In this document: one piece after another, positions 24,921 through 38,100 of the stretch
Layout: each line of letters starts with the position of its first letter
Numbering within the stretch: position 1 is the first letter of the stretch
DNA from: Oscarella lobularis
Lineage: Eukaryota; Porifera; Homoscleromorpha; Homosclerophorida; Oscarellidae
Length of the DNA: 64,000 nt
Direction of reading: 5' to 3'
NCBI RefSeq assembly: GCF_947507565.1
Contig: NC_089188.1
Location: 930,001-994,000, forward strand
Notes under the pieces: model-generated
What the model was told of the DNA's origin: nothing
The model's input: only the letters and a program-made list of their open reading frames with translations
Database searches by the model: none
Position numbers and translations under genes: made by a program

Positions 24921-25505
24921 CTACTCGCTCTCGTGACTCGTTGGGCTACTGAGAGCTTCTCGAATAAGAGAATCCGTTACAGGTGGAAGGGTTTCGCCCA
25001 TGCTGTCGTGTTCGCTGCAGTCCGCATATAGGCGAGGTGAATAGTACCAAGGACGAGAATTCTTAGCAGGAGAGGAAGACGGTCTATCAATGGAGGAATT
25101 AGTTGGAGAAGGACATCCAACAGAAGAACAACTTTGAGCGGCGACGTCTTCCGATGATAGTGACTCTGTCTTTTCTATTGAGGTGGGTTGGATTTTATTC
25201 GAAGAACCACTGTTCAATGACGTTTCTCCTGTGGCCTTTTCTTTGTACGAGATGATGGAAGGCAGAATTGGCCAAGGCTCTCGGAATTCTTTGACGAGAT
25301 TCTGATCCTTTGCTAGATGGCCCTTTTCTTGCATCTTGTTCGTCGCTCGTCGTCGTTGCTCTTTGCAAAAAAAGGATGTCAATTTTGCTTGCTTTAGGCC
25401 GGCAGCAGAACTTGAGTAGCATGCGGGCTTGCTCTTCCTGTAACCGACTGCACGTCTCTTCGCGTCTGTAGAAAGCCATTTACCACCGGAGGCGGCCGTA
25501 TCCAT
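24921..25505 (-). other. PIP-box ORF, possible retroelement part, copy 2
   Basis: A 194-codon open frame with a start at 25505. It contains KQAKLTSFFCKEQ, which fits the PCNA-interacting QxxLxxFF consensus exactly, followed by a basic stretch and a Ser/Pro-rich tail. Reading on the reverse strand it precedes the reverse-transcriptase fragment at 24460-23918. That order would suit a retroelement first ORF, but the duplication junction lies between them, so the adjacency may be secondary. I do not recognise the family. Its counterpart in unit 1 is frameshifted. Confidence 0.4.
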
Positions 25506-25549
25506 TCCTAAAGCATCACCATAGACGTACAGTAGATCTACTGTTCAAA

Positions 25550-25774
25550 ATGTTTTTTAGAGGCCCCTATGCCATACCACTGGCAGTTGGATCCTATTTT
25601 TGGATGCAGATAAATGCATGCGACTCCTCTGGGTCCCCGAGCGACCTTTCTAAGCTAAATGAAGAGCTCACGAATTATTTTCTTCGTTTGCGAGTCGATC
25701 AGAGCGCTGGTGAGATAACGGAGCTATCGATTGGGAATGCTGTGACCTTCCCAACTTCTAGGAAGGCCGACTAG
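25550..25774 (+). other. Short ORF of unknown nature, unit 2 copy
   Basis: Counterpart of the plus-strand frame at 19186-19446, with a start one codon or so different and an earlier stop. It shares 'KLNEELTNYFLRLRVDQS'. No family is recognised, and the length difference argues against strong constraint. Confidence 0.25.
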
Positions 25775-25934
25775 CGTCGAATTCGCTCGAGAGACGTCGC
25801 TGACTACGAGCAGATGTCGAAGATCACGTGGCACATAGCCTGCACATGCACAGTAGAACTGACTAGAAACAGCATCACATTCTCTACCTATTAGCGCAAA
25901 CGGCAGAACAAAATGCAATTAGTTCTGGTGTTCT

Positions 25935-28900
25935 TCACGTTTCGCAAACAAACGGTTTTCTCTGGGTCTCGACGCACCCCAAGTCATTCCAGGTGGAAGA
26001 TGACTTACCTCCACGGGTATAGGCGCAATCCTCACCTCCCCCAGCGTTGTTTGGCTCTCCTCTGTACCACTTTTGGAACGTGTCCGGAGAACCGTCAGAC
26101 CAGACGAACGTGCCCTCGTGATCGATGTCATTGTATCCCAACCAGATGGCAGAAGAATGCAAACTCTGAACGAACGCGTACTCTTCCTGATTTGCAATTG
26201 ACACCAGATCTCCTCCGTCAGCCTGACACCGTGCACGTGCATTTTGCCACGATCTCCACGACGAGAAAAATTTGTAGCAGCTCTGTTGAAAGGGCGAATA
26301 ACCGCTTGGACATGCAGCTAACGAAGAAATAAAATTAATCATGGCCTAGTGTTGCGATATCTCCTGGGTGAGCTTACTGCATGAAGTTCCATTTTCAAAG
26401 AAGCCTGATTTGCACGTGCAATTGAATCCGTTCTCCGTGTCAGCGCAGAAGGCGTTCTCGTCGCAATCGTGCGTACCTAGCACGCACTCATTCGGAGCTA
26501 CAAAAACCAGAAATTGAGTACCCAAAAACAACAGCTAAAATCTCCTATTATTACTGCACTTCCTCCCGTCTCCAACGTAACCGTCCACACACACGCAGGA
26601 AAACGCGCCCTTGCTGTTAATGCAAGTCGCGTCGACGGCACATTCGTGAGTTCCCGTTTCGCACTCGTCTACGTCTAAAACAAGGAGAAACCGAAATCGT
26701 TCAAGTTTCTATCGTCATGTTCATATTTTGCGTAATGAACCCTTCTGGCAGACATAGGAATGACAGTATCCGCACTGCTCGTCGTTCCAGTGATACAAAT
26801 TTTTACTTCCCAACTCCAGAACGCAATTCTGCGAATTTCCGTAGTTGTTCGGTTGTCCGGCAGCCCAGTGCAAGAAGTCCAAATCGGTGCCGTCCGTCCA
26901 GTTGAAGTCGTCACCGGTGCGATGCAATCCGATCCACGACTTACCAGACGACAATGCACCGACGAAGTACGCCTCCTGTTCATCATGTACACTAGCCAGA
27001 GAGCCGCCTTTGCTCTCACAAGTCGAATTCGCCGCCGTCCACGATTGGCATCGGCTAGATGACTTGTAGCAGTAGCCCTCGTGGGGTAACCAGCCGTCTT
27101 CGCAGACAGCTATGTGAAGAGAAAATGTGCAAGAAAAACGAAAACTGTTAATGGATTATTGTACCCGGCAGAACGACGTAGTTGACTGATAGAGGATCAT
27201 AGCCGTTGCCACGAACTCGTATTTCCTTGACACAAACGAGAAATTCGGAAACTGATACGTCCTGCATGCAGTAGATTAAAGAGCAAAGAGCTGTCCTTAA
27301 TTTTTCAAAGTCTGTACCTCGACCCAAGCGACGATGTCGTTATAAACTGCGGGAACGTGTCCGCTAATTGTCGTCTTGTGACTGGGCGAGACGAGTACGG
27401 TCGGAGACGATGGATACGTGCGCGAATACTCGACGCTCTAGAAAATCACAAGTTTAATTAATGAAAAGATTTTTCTGCCGCTAGAGCAAGTTGCCTTGCA
27501 GAAGGCGAAGTTGTGTCATCGAGACGGTTGGAGATCTTGACCAGAGAAAGCCACGAGACCTTGATCGGAGAAGATAGTTCTCGAAATTCTCGCTTCTCCT
27601 CCAACAGCCAGCCAAGTCTACGTGTAAAAGAAAATTTCACTTTCTCCAAGTGGTCATTTCTACAATCACTAACAATCGAAATGTTTTCGTGAGCGCCATC
27701 GAAATTCTGCAACTCCCTCACGCACAGCGAAAACGAATTGGTACGAATGTCTTCAACCCACAAGCTTGCAGCGTCGTGTTTCCATCCTTTGACGGAGTGA
27801 CGTAGAGTGGCGAGAACGAGCGGCGGCGAGGAGAACGCTCTTTCCATCGTCACTTTCTCGCACGTCGTTCCCGTCCACCACTCGCTGTCGAGTTGAACGA
27901 CGCCGCCCATTGAGCCGTCCGGAGCGCCCTGGTAGACGAGCCAATCGAGCGAGACGTCGGTCGTGTCGTGTCGTTCGCCTCGACCAGCGACGTAGGTCAG
28001 AGAATCGTTCGTGAGACGATCGATCCAGGCGACGGGTGCGTCGTGGATGTACGACGCGTCGACGGCGCTACGATGATCGACGGTGACGAGAGCGTGAATG
28101 GGTTTGTTCGGGTAGAAGAGATGACTGTTGAAGACAATCGTCTCGCAATCGTATGTAGTCGAGGATTTGGAGCTCGGACGAGCGACCACGTTTCCACGTT
28201 GAAACGAAAACCCTACGGGGACTTTTAAAAGTCAAAATTCAAAAATTCATGCATCCTATACCGTAGCAGCTTCCATTGTGATGAATAGTGATCTCGCGTT
28301 GGCGAGTGCGAAAAATGAAACGCTGGTACTCGCACTCGTTGTCGTACGTGACGGCGTTCGACGCGCAGACGGGATCGTCGACGTCGGTGCACGTCGGCGC
28401 GACGCACTCGAACGTATACGGTCCCGTGTCGACGCAGACGCCGAAATAATCGCAAACCACTCCCACGCACGGATCGACAACTGAACAAAGACATAGGTAC
28501 AAAAATTTTAAAAAGATTCGTTCAGCTTACTTCCAACTGCTGCCCATGTAACTAGCATGTCGACCGGCTGCGTCGACTTCACGCAAATTCTGACACTAGA
28601 TTGACTGGCCATCTGAGACACATGCAAATACAGTATACTCATTATTTGTGTATGATTGAAGATGAGTTGACCTCAGTGTAAGCGATTGTGACTGTATCTT
28701 GTTGAGGAGCTGATGGAATTAACTTCGGGAGACACGAGGACGGTCGGTCGCGTATCTCTGTAGTACTTGCTCTGGAAACTTACGATCTACATGAACCGAC
28801 TTAATTCCTTAGACAAACTTGTCTAAACGTCGAAACCGACCTTGCAAGCTGAGCCAGCGCCCAGCTCACTTTCCGTGAAGTACAGTTGGCCGACTTCGGC

Positions 28901-29804
28901 TCCATCGACAAGACTCTGAAGGCCCAAGCTACCGTTGAACGTCAAAACGTCCTAAAACTGTGTCATTAGAAGAAAGCGCACTTCCTTTCGCAGCAATCTA
29001 TCACCGTTTGGAAACCGCTGTGAACGCCCGAGAATATTTGCGCCTCTTTGTAGCAGAAACCAAATCGACGCCCGCCCGTGTTCTCCGTCCAAAGAAACGC
29101 TCCGTCTGCGCCAGTAACTTCGAGAACGGACCTCACCGCCGTCGTAAGCAGATTTGACATAAGTGCCGTAGACTGCGCGCCATAGAAAAACATCATTAGT
29201 AGTTAGCTCCAGTTTAATTGTATACGCATCGTTTACCGTTTCTTCCCTGCAGTGCTTTTCCGCCGTAAAATCTGAAAAGCCGACCACCGCATCTTGAATC
29301 AGATCCCGCGGTGCTGACATCAAAAACGAGCGACGCGTGGAAACGTAGGCAAGCCACTCGACGCTCAGTTCCAACGGTCCGCCGAGCCCGCTCCGAGCGG
29401 CACACGCGTCAAAGCCGCGATTAGTGACCCCCTGGATCCACGTCGATAGAGCCGTTTGATTCGAGGCGGCGGCGGATCGGCGAAAGCCGACGCCGGCTTG
29501 GACGTGAACGGTTTCGGATGATTGCAGATTTAGGAAAGGACTTGGAAAGGCGACGTGGGTGCACGCGTGGCCGCACGTCAATTTCGATAGCGTGAAGTCG
29601 TTATGGCCAAAAATTGCCGAGTGACCTAGCATAGTCGGGATTAGGCTAGAGGTGAAAAAGCCCGTGGGTATGAGTACCAAAACTGCTTGGAGTCTCCTTA
29701 GTAGAAAAGAGGTCGGCTTCTTCTGGCAGCGAAAAGGCTATTTCAGCCGCTGAGAAGAACACCGACAGAGTAAGAAGAATCAACGCTCGACGAAGGTTGT
29801 CCAT
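25935..29804 (-). CDS. Secreted multidomain lectin, copy 2
   Basis: Paralogue of the gene at 19564-23412 with the same order: signal peptide (start 29804), H-lectin-like segments, follistatin/Kazal module (28480-28260), further H-lectin-like exons (28190-27170), CTLD 1 with QPN and WND (27100-26720), two EGF domains (26675-26365), and CTLD 2 with EPN and WND (26342-25935). All frames remain open, and a 9-bp in-frame deletion (three codons, near 27995) distinguishes it from copy 1. Differences are denser in the C-terminal part of CTLD 2, beside the ligand loop (between EPN and the final Cys), than elsewhere. This looks like a recent, functional duplicate. Confidence 0.8.
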
Positions 29805-30214
29805 TCTGTGTGAGAAATGGCACTGTCTCTCGGTTTGACTGCATCGGCTATTTATGTAAGCAGGTTCGTAAAGCAATCAGATGCGTCGCGGTTACGCTTT
29901 GTTTATTAGCTCTCCGCTTTTAAAAACGAGGGCAGCTCGCCGTTTATCTGTTAGACACGGTAATCTAGTGCGTGTATAAGAAACGGTTTTCCGCACAGTG
30001 CCAAGAATCCGTATTCTATGCTTACCCTAATCAAAATACGTTCACTCACTTGTAGCCGCTTCACCTGGTTAGTTGCAACTCTGTCGGAAATTCGCACCTA
30101 ATAACTGATGGAAAACACCAAATCTTTTGTGTTCTGTGGCCAGCTAACGATGAGGAGCGTTTGTCTTACGTCATCTTCGCCAACTGTCTCTACTACTAAA
30201 GCACGGCGAGCAAA

Positions 30215-30310
30215 TCAAAATCGCGTGCAAACGTGGGGCACATAAACATTCTCAACATGAGAAATCAAATGCGCGTGCAAACGCGGGGCAGATAAACATG
30301 CTCAACACGA
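30215..30310. repeat. About 50-bp tandem repeat, unit 2 copy
   Basis: Same two-copy direct repeat as at 23813-23911, with minor substitutions, upstream of the second lectin gene. Confidence 0.65.
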
Positions 30311-30439
30311 GACCATTTAATTAAGCCCATTTGCCACCGAGGCTATGAACCGACACTCGGTCTTTACTCGCAAAAAAGGTGGTAAAAAGCAGTGGGTAAG
30401 AGACCTGCGTACGTGTATGCACATATAAGCCAAAAGCGA

Positions 30440-30646
30440 CTACACGCTGTATAGTATAGTAGCGTAACTAAGGTCAACAACCAGCATACGAGCTGCGCTG
30501 TTGGAGTTAAGACTACAGCAAACATTTAGAATATTGAGCGTTTCAGCAACGTTTCCGTGTAGAAAAAAGTCCGCTACAGCTATTGCGTCTTTGCCGCGGT
30601 CGGTGCTGCCATCTATAGCTCTCTGATCATATTTGCTCGAAAGCAA
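30440..30646 (-). pseudogene. Residual retroelement fragment, unit 2
   Basis: Encodes 'AARMLVVDLSYAT', the same text that precedes the reverse-transcriptase block in unit 1, then breaks off where about 400 bp are deleted. Upstream codons (GKDAIAVADFFLHGN) are also present in unit 1. No RT motif remains. This is a relic shared by the two duplication units. Confidence 0.6.
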
Positions 30647-30811
30647 AGGGATATAAAATCCTCAGAGATTACACAGCCCCTAGCTGAGCATCGTTTAGTC
30701 GAGCTCAAACGCTGTTCCGGGTGTTTTGCGTGTTCTCACAAGGCCGCGGCAGCGACTGAGTGGTTATTGGCTGGTAGCTAAGTGGCAAATCGCACTGACA
30801 AGATTACGGAT

Positions 30812-32122
30812 CGCCTCAACAACAGATTGGCATTATTTCAGCCGTTGGGCGTCGGCAGATCGACTGCCCCCTTTACGTATATACAGGTACGTATGTGAGG
30901 TCTAATCGCCTCCCCAAGCGAATTCGCCTCTACCTGTGTACTAGGCAATGTCCTCAGGCCGAACGCTCGCTCAACCGTGAGCCTTTCCGATCGACAATCG
31001 AGCTCAACTGAGCGTCGTAGCTGGGCCGATCGAGCCGTATCTATGATCGAGCTATTCCCTGCGTTTTCCTGTCTCTGGGATCGGCAGCTAGAAGACGTTC
31101 GTCCCTGAGCTCGTAGACCGGGTCTTCCAATGCCTTCCACATTTCCAGAAGCATTCGCAGGTATCTGCGGATCGAAACGATTCGACGTGTCCACCGAGCT
31201 CGTCGTCGTAGCGGTCTTTGGAGTGAACGACGTGCAGTCTCGCCTCTTCGAGCCTTTTCCAAAATGCGCACAGGAAAACCGACATCCAATAGACCACGTC
31301 GTCACGGCGCAAGCCTTCATTCCGTTGCTGCCACCCATGTTTAGAAGAACAAGGGAACTAGAGTCTGCGAGGGGGGGCCCGGATTAGTCTAGCCTACAGA
31401 AACCTGCCAGAGCCTAGAACCGCGCGCTGCCACCTTTTAGAGTCGACAGGGAAGGCAGTGCAATGCCCAAGTTGAAGTCTCCTGGGCCAGGTCATCCTCC
31501 GAAGCTGTCTGGGCCGCCACAGGGTAGAGGGCCGCCAGATTAGAGCGCCAGTCAAACAAGACAAAGACAACGATTCCATGATTACTGTATTAGCAGACAT
31601 TTTTGTTTCAAATCTAAGGGCGGATTGAGACAGTCGAAGTCCCGTGCATGCGTCAGCCAACCTGAGAAGAAAACAAACATCACATATATTTTTCCTGCAC
31701 TTTGTAAAGTAAATTCTAGGTATAACTTTATCAATATCAGAATTCGGCGTCCAACCCTAATAACTTTATGTTGCTCGATAAAGATGTAAGTATGATAATG
31801 CATGCAATATCAAATGACCACATTACGTGCAAGAAAAAACAACGAAAAACCTACGTGACCGGTGACCAGTGTACATATAAAATGCGATAGAATAATAGAA
31901 AGTCACTTTTGATTAATCTATAGCAGATCAGTTAAAACGCAATGAGGATCTTTGATATAACTAGGCTTACAGTAATATCCACTTTGTGGTTGCCTGAAGC
32001 AGTACAGCCGTGGCCGTGTGCGGAGGCACCACCCACGTTTATTGCTACTCCACCTACTGGTCCCAAATCAATATAGTACAAATGCAAAACGCAATCAACG
32101 TCGCAGGTAACCTGATGCCGAG
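30812..32122. other. Intergenic stretch beyond the duplication
   Basis: Overlapping short reverse-strand frames at 31041-31338 hint at a decayed coding sequence (for example 'DDVVYWMSVFLCAFWKRLEE'), with reading frame lost. No family was identified. The rest up to the Roco gene stop is featureless AT-rich sequence. Confidence 0.3.
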
Positions 32123-35100
32123 TCAGCTTTGTTTTGGGCATCCTCCAAGCGAAAGAGAGCGTCTTCGGCCCGCGTCCTCTAAACAGCTAGCGTTACTGAT
32201 TGTCTGGAAGATATAAAAACAACTGTACCGTCTCGTCGCTGAGCTGAATTGCGCCCCCGTCCTCAAGTATCGCCAAAATATACAGAACGTTTGCTTTCGT
32301 CGCTGCTTCTTCAAGTTTTGACACGGTTGAACAAAGAGATTCGCTCCAGCGTGCAAGTACGTCCTCAGCCGATCTACACTGCGCGTAACCGGACGCAGTC
32401 AGTCCTGGAAGCGCCCTTGCAAACGCCGTCCGACGATCAACTGCATCCTTGTTAAGACAATCTGCTATTGTTCGACGACTTTCAGTTGAAACGAGAAGAT
32501 AATGGTCTTCTGGAACGACCAGAAGATCTCTCAGGCTCTCTGTTGTCAAATCGATACCACGCACAGCGCAAGAAACTGTAGCTGTAGTTGATCCCAACTG
32601 CTTTGCCTGCTCGACTACTTCACTTGCGTACGCCAGGGCCTGAATTGATAGTTTTTGCAATTCTCTGCCGCTCAAATACAATAACAAGAGATCGGTACCA
32701 GCGCTCTTCTCTTCCAAAACTGTTCGTCCCAGCTTCATCATCTCATCGAGGAGAGTTATGCATTCCCCTTCCGAATCCCGCGGACCGCGAACAACGAAGT
32801 CAATAGACTTCTCGTACTCGTGCAATTCGATCAGTCCTTCTATCCTGCATTTGTTGATCGTCTTTTGCATCATCAAGCCACCCTTCCAGACTAGAGGTTG
32901 CGTTGGATGAAGCTTGATCGCAGCGCGAGACTGGATGAAAGGCATCGTTCCAGGCGTAATGATGTCGGTTTTCTCTTTGCACTGAAGACGTCGACCGACG
33001 TAGAGAACCATATCGTCTTTTCTTTGCCACACTCTTTCTCGGTCAACCGTTTGAATGAGAGCTGGAAACTGATATTGGACTGGCGCGCCAGGCAACTCGC
33101 TGACTGGATAGCAGATCTCTAGATGGCATAATACTTTGATAGCTTCATCAACTGCAATATGTCCTGTTTGATTTGCTTCGCTGAACAATTCGAGAGCATC
33201 TTTGACCTGATCTTTGCTGACTATGCCATTAACGACGCCTTCTAAGTGAACAGGAAAGTCGTCAGGAGACATTAGAGGACCAATGATGCTTTGGCAAAGC
33301 CAAGGAGGGTCAAGCACAATTTGATTTTCCACGACAAGAATCTGTGCCCAATGTGCAGTACACATTTTCCAAAATCGCGTTAATTAATTTTACCTCTCCG
33401 ATGCCGTGCAGAAAAGACACCAAGAGATCAAGCTCTTCGCCCTTCAAACCTGGGTAAACGTTCTTCTCGACGAGTGCTTTCAGGAGTCCAACGTGAATGA
33501 ACTGACGCTCGATTTTTGCTAGCTGTCAATACCACGAAGAGAACGCAACATATTAAAGTATTGTCATAATCACCTGTAATGTAGTAAGTCCAAAATTTTG
33601 AAGAGTACTGTTGATTTCCGAATAAATGTCTTCGTAGAGAGGAGCTTTCAAATTCTCCAGCTAAAGCAAACTTGAATAAAGTGTGGCTAAGGTAAACTTG
33701 AGCAGGCTCAAACCATTCTAGTTGGATCTCCATCGGAACAATTGATGAGTTTGAATAGAGCTTGCGGCAACATGTTCTTCTCTGCCATTTCCTTCAGAGC
33801 ATCTCCTTCTGATTTCAGAAGAAGATCACGGACTTGAGGAAGGAGAGACGATTGGACCGTTTCGACGATAGTAGGAACTTCGTCTGCGCCCTAGACAAGA
33901 AATAATGTAGAAGTCATCTTGAGTAAACTTCTTTTATCTTACTTTAATGCATTCCTGCTTTAGGCTTCCAATGTACTCACGTAGCTTCTGCAGTCGAACC
34001 GATTCTTGTTCACGGCAATCGAGAACGAAATGTTGTCTCAGTGTAAACCATTTTTTAAATTTGATTCTGAGATGATTGCTGATTCCTGTTAATTTTTCTC
34101 CGCTATCCTGATCTCCTCTGCTTCCTACTACCACTAGCATTGCTTTCCCTTTCATCCTGATACTGCACTTCACAAACGACAGCCAGTAAAAAGCGCACTT
34201 GGCCAGTTCTTCCTCGCTCATCGTCAGATCTACTACGAGAACGAAAATCGTCGTTGCTTCGGAGAAGAAAAGACCGTGTGTCTTGTAAAATGTTGGTTGG
34301 CCTGCGAAATCGCAAAAAAACAGTTCTCCAGCTGAATCTATTGTCGCTGTAATGATATCAACACCGGCAGTACGAGCATCAGGCGACCTCGTTCTGCATA
34401 TTCGTCGTAGAGAATTCATGAGCGTCGTTTTCCCAGCGCCTCCATTGCCAATCAAGCACACCTTCACTCGACTTGGTTTTTTTCTCCCTTTATCAAAAAG
34501 TTTCCTGTATCGGCATTCACGCTAAAAAATCATTTTCGACTGGCACACTACGGTGGTACAGACATTTATTTACCCAAGCCTCAACAAGGTATTTTTTCAT
34601 TTCTCCGTCACCTAATTCAAACGGAACTTTCTCATTCTGGAATCAATAATCAAAATGCGCTTTGATCAATTTGTTCCAAAGCATACCAAATCACGACAGT
34701 CGGCTAATGCAGGCATACGACCTACTACTTCTTTGGCCAACTGCAGGCACTCATCCTCATACCACAGCATTGCTAATCGATGAAGAACCGTTTGCATTTG
34801 TCTCTGTAATAGCCTTTACTTGTGACACAAAGCGTAGACAAGCCTGCTTGCTTGCTTGCTTGCTTACCCCCCACTTCATATCCAACTTACACCCAGAAGA
34901 GATCAGGAATTTGACCAGATTCCAATTCCTATTCATCATTGATATTGAGAGTGGGCTGTTCCCTTTCTAAACGGCATTTGTTTATTAAAATTCAAAAATC
35001 ACCATATCCTGACCGCATCAGTAGCGTTCACATCACAATCATAGGACACCAGTAGACCTGCAATTTTCAAATTTCCTGTCTGACAAGCATACATTAGTGG

Positions 35101-38100
35101 CGACACATCATCCTATGAAAATCAGTGAAAATAAAATTCACAACTCTTACTATACAACCAAAGTCAATTTACCTTGTATCTCTCATTCACATTAGCTCCG
35201 CATTCACTGATTAGATATGCTACAATTATTCCGTGACCATTAGTGGCTGCATAGAACAAGGCTGTTTCCTCAAACTGTAGAGAAACACGATTAACACTGC
35301 TGAAAAGTAAATGAAATAATAGAATACCCCATCTCTTGCATTAACGTGGCAACCCTTTGACACAATCAATCTCACCAAACTTTCATCTCCTCTTTCACAC
35401 GCTGCCATTAGAATGGTTTTTCCCCACTAATAAGAAATTGTAATGATATCATGACTATTACCATACAATGAACGTCTATTTACGTAGTCTTTCTCATTTG
35501 CATTAGCTCCGCATTCACTGATTAGATATGCTGCAATTATTCCGTGACCATTAGTGGCTGCATAGAACAAGGCTGTTTCCTCAAACTGTAGAGAAACACG
35601 ATTAACACTGCTGAAAAGTAAATGAAATAATAGAATACCTCATCTCTTGCATTAACGTGGCAACCCTTTGACACAATCAATCTCACCAAACTTTCATCTC
35701 CTCTTTCACACGCTGCCATTAGAATGGTTTTTCCCCGCTAATAAGAAATTGTAATGATATCATGACTATTACCATACAACGAACGTCTATTTACCTTGTC
35801 TTTCTCATTTGCATTAGCTCCGCATTCACTGATTAGATATGCTGCAATTATTCCGTGACCCTTAGTGGCTGCATAGAACAAGGCTGTTTCCCTAAACTGT
35901 AGAGAAACACGATTAACACTGCTGAAAAGTAAATGAAATAACAGAATACCCCATCTCTTGCATTAACGTGGCAACCCTTTGACACAATCAATCTCACCAA
36001 ACTTTCATCTCCTCCTTCACACGCTGCCATTAGAATGGTTTTTCCCCGCTAATAAGAAATTGTAATGATATCATGACTATTACCATACAACGAACGTCTA
36101 TTTACCTTGTCTTTCTCATTTGCATTAGCTCCGCATTCACTGATTAGATATGCTGCAATTATTCCGTGACCCTTAGTGGCTGCATAGAACAAGGCTGTTT
36201 CCCTAAACTGTAGAGAAACACGATTAACACTGCTGAAAAGTAAATGAAATAATAGAATACCTCATCTCTTGCATTAACGTGGCAACCTTTTGACACAATC
36301 AATCTCACCAAACTTTCATCTCCTCCTTCACACGCTGCCATTAGAACGGTTTTTCCCCGCTAATAAGAAATTGTAATGATATCATGACTATTACCATACA
36401 ACGAACGTCTATTTACGTAGTCTTTATCATTTGCATTAGCTCCGCATTCACTGATTAGATATGCTGCAATTATTCCGTGACCCTTAGTGGCTGCATAGAA
36501 CAAGGCTGTTTCCATAAACTGTAGAGAAACACGATTAACACTGCTGAAAAGTAAATGAAATAATAGAATACCTCATCTCTTGCATTAACGTAGCAACCTT
36601 TTGACACAATCAATCTCACCAAACTTTCATCTCCTCCTTCACACGCTGCCATTAGAACGGTTTTTCCCCGCTAATAAGAAATTGTAATGATATCATGACT
36701 ATTACCATACAACGAACGTCTATTTACCTTGTCTTTCTCATTCGCATTAGCTCCGCATTCACTGATTAGATATGCTACAATTATTCCGTGACCATTAGTG
36801 GCTGCATAGAACAAGGCTGTTTTCCCAAACTGTAGAGAAACACGATTAACACTGCTGAAAAGTAAATGAAATAATAGAATACCTCATCTCTTGCACTAAC
36901 GTGGCAACCCTTTGACACAATCAATCTCACCAAACTTTCATCTCCTCTTTCACACGCTGCCATTAGAATGGTTTTTCCCCGCTAATAAGAAATTGTAATG
37001 ATATCATGACTATTACCATACAACGAACGTCTATTTACCTTGTCTTTCTCATTCGCATTAGCTCCGCATTCACTGATTAGATATGCTACAATTATTCCGT
37101 GACCCTTAGTGGCTGCATAGAACAAGGCTGTTTTCCCAAACTGTAGAGAAACACGATTAACACTGCTGAAAAGTAAATGAAATAATAGAATACCTCATCT
37201 CTTGCACTAACGTGGCAACCCTTTGACACAATCAATCTCACCAAACTTTCATCTCCTCCTTCACACGCTGCCATTAGAATGGTTTTTCCCCACTAATAAG
37301 AAATTGTAATGATATCATGACTATTACCATACAACGAACGTCTATTTACGTAGTCTTTCTCATTTGCATTAGCTCCGCATTCACTGATTAGATATGCTGC
37401 AATTATTCCGTGACCCTTAGTGGCTGCATAGAACAAGGCTGTTTTCCCAAACTGTAGAGAAACACGATTAACACTGCTGAAAAGTAAATGAAATAATAGA
37501 ATACCCCAACTCTTGCATTAACGTGGCAACCCTTTGACACAATCAATCTCACCAAACTTTCATCTCCTCCTTCACACGCTGCCATTAGAATGGTTTTTCC
37601 CCACTAATAAGAAATTGTAATGATATCATGACTATTACCATACAACGAACGTCTATTTACGTAGTCTTTCTCATTTGCATTAGCTCCGCATTCACTGATT
37701 AGATATGCTGCAATTATTCCGTGACCCTTAGTGGCTGCATAGAACAAGGCTGTTTTCTCAAACTGTAGAGAAACACGATTAACACTGCTGAAAAGTAAAT
37801 GAAATAATAGAATACCCCATCTCTTGCATTAACGTGGCAACCTTTTGACACAATCAATCTCACCAAACTTTCATCTCCTCTTTCACACGCTGCCATTAGA
37901 ATGGTTTTTCCCCGCTAATAAGAAATTGTAATGATATCATGACTATTACCATACAACGAACGTCTATTTACCTTGTCTTTCTCATTCGCATTAGCTCCGC
38001 ATTCACTGATTAGATATGCTGCAATTATTCCGTGACCATTAGTGGCTGCATAGAACAAGGCTGTTTCCTCAAACTGTAGAGAAACACGATTAACACTGCT

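Larger units (their letters stand above)
24899..30811. repeat. Segmental tandem duplication, unit 2
   Basis: Second copy of the unit at 18564-24790, direct orientation. It starts with the same 'ttactctcactgttattat' and ends at 'caagattacggatc'. It is slightly shorter, mainly because most of the reverse-transcriptase fragment is deleted between about 30460 and 30470. Both copies keep the lectin exons open. Confidence 0.9.

Noticed and set aside
31041-31338. Overlapping reverse frames as a retroelement gene
   Set aside because: No RT, integrase or transposase motif could be identified, and the frame is broken.
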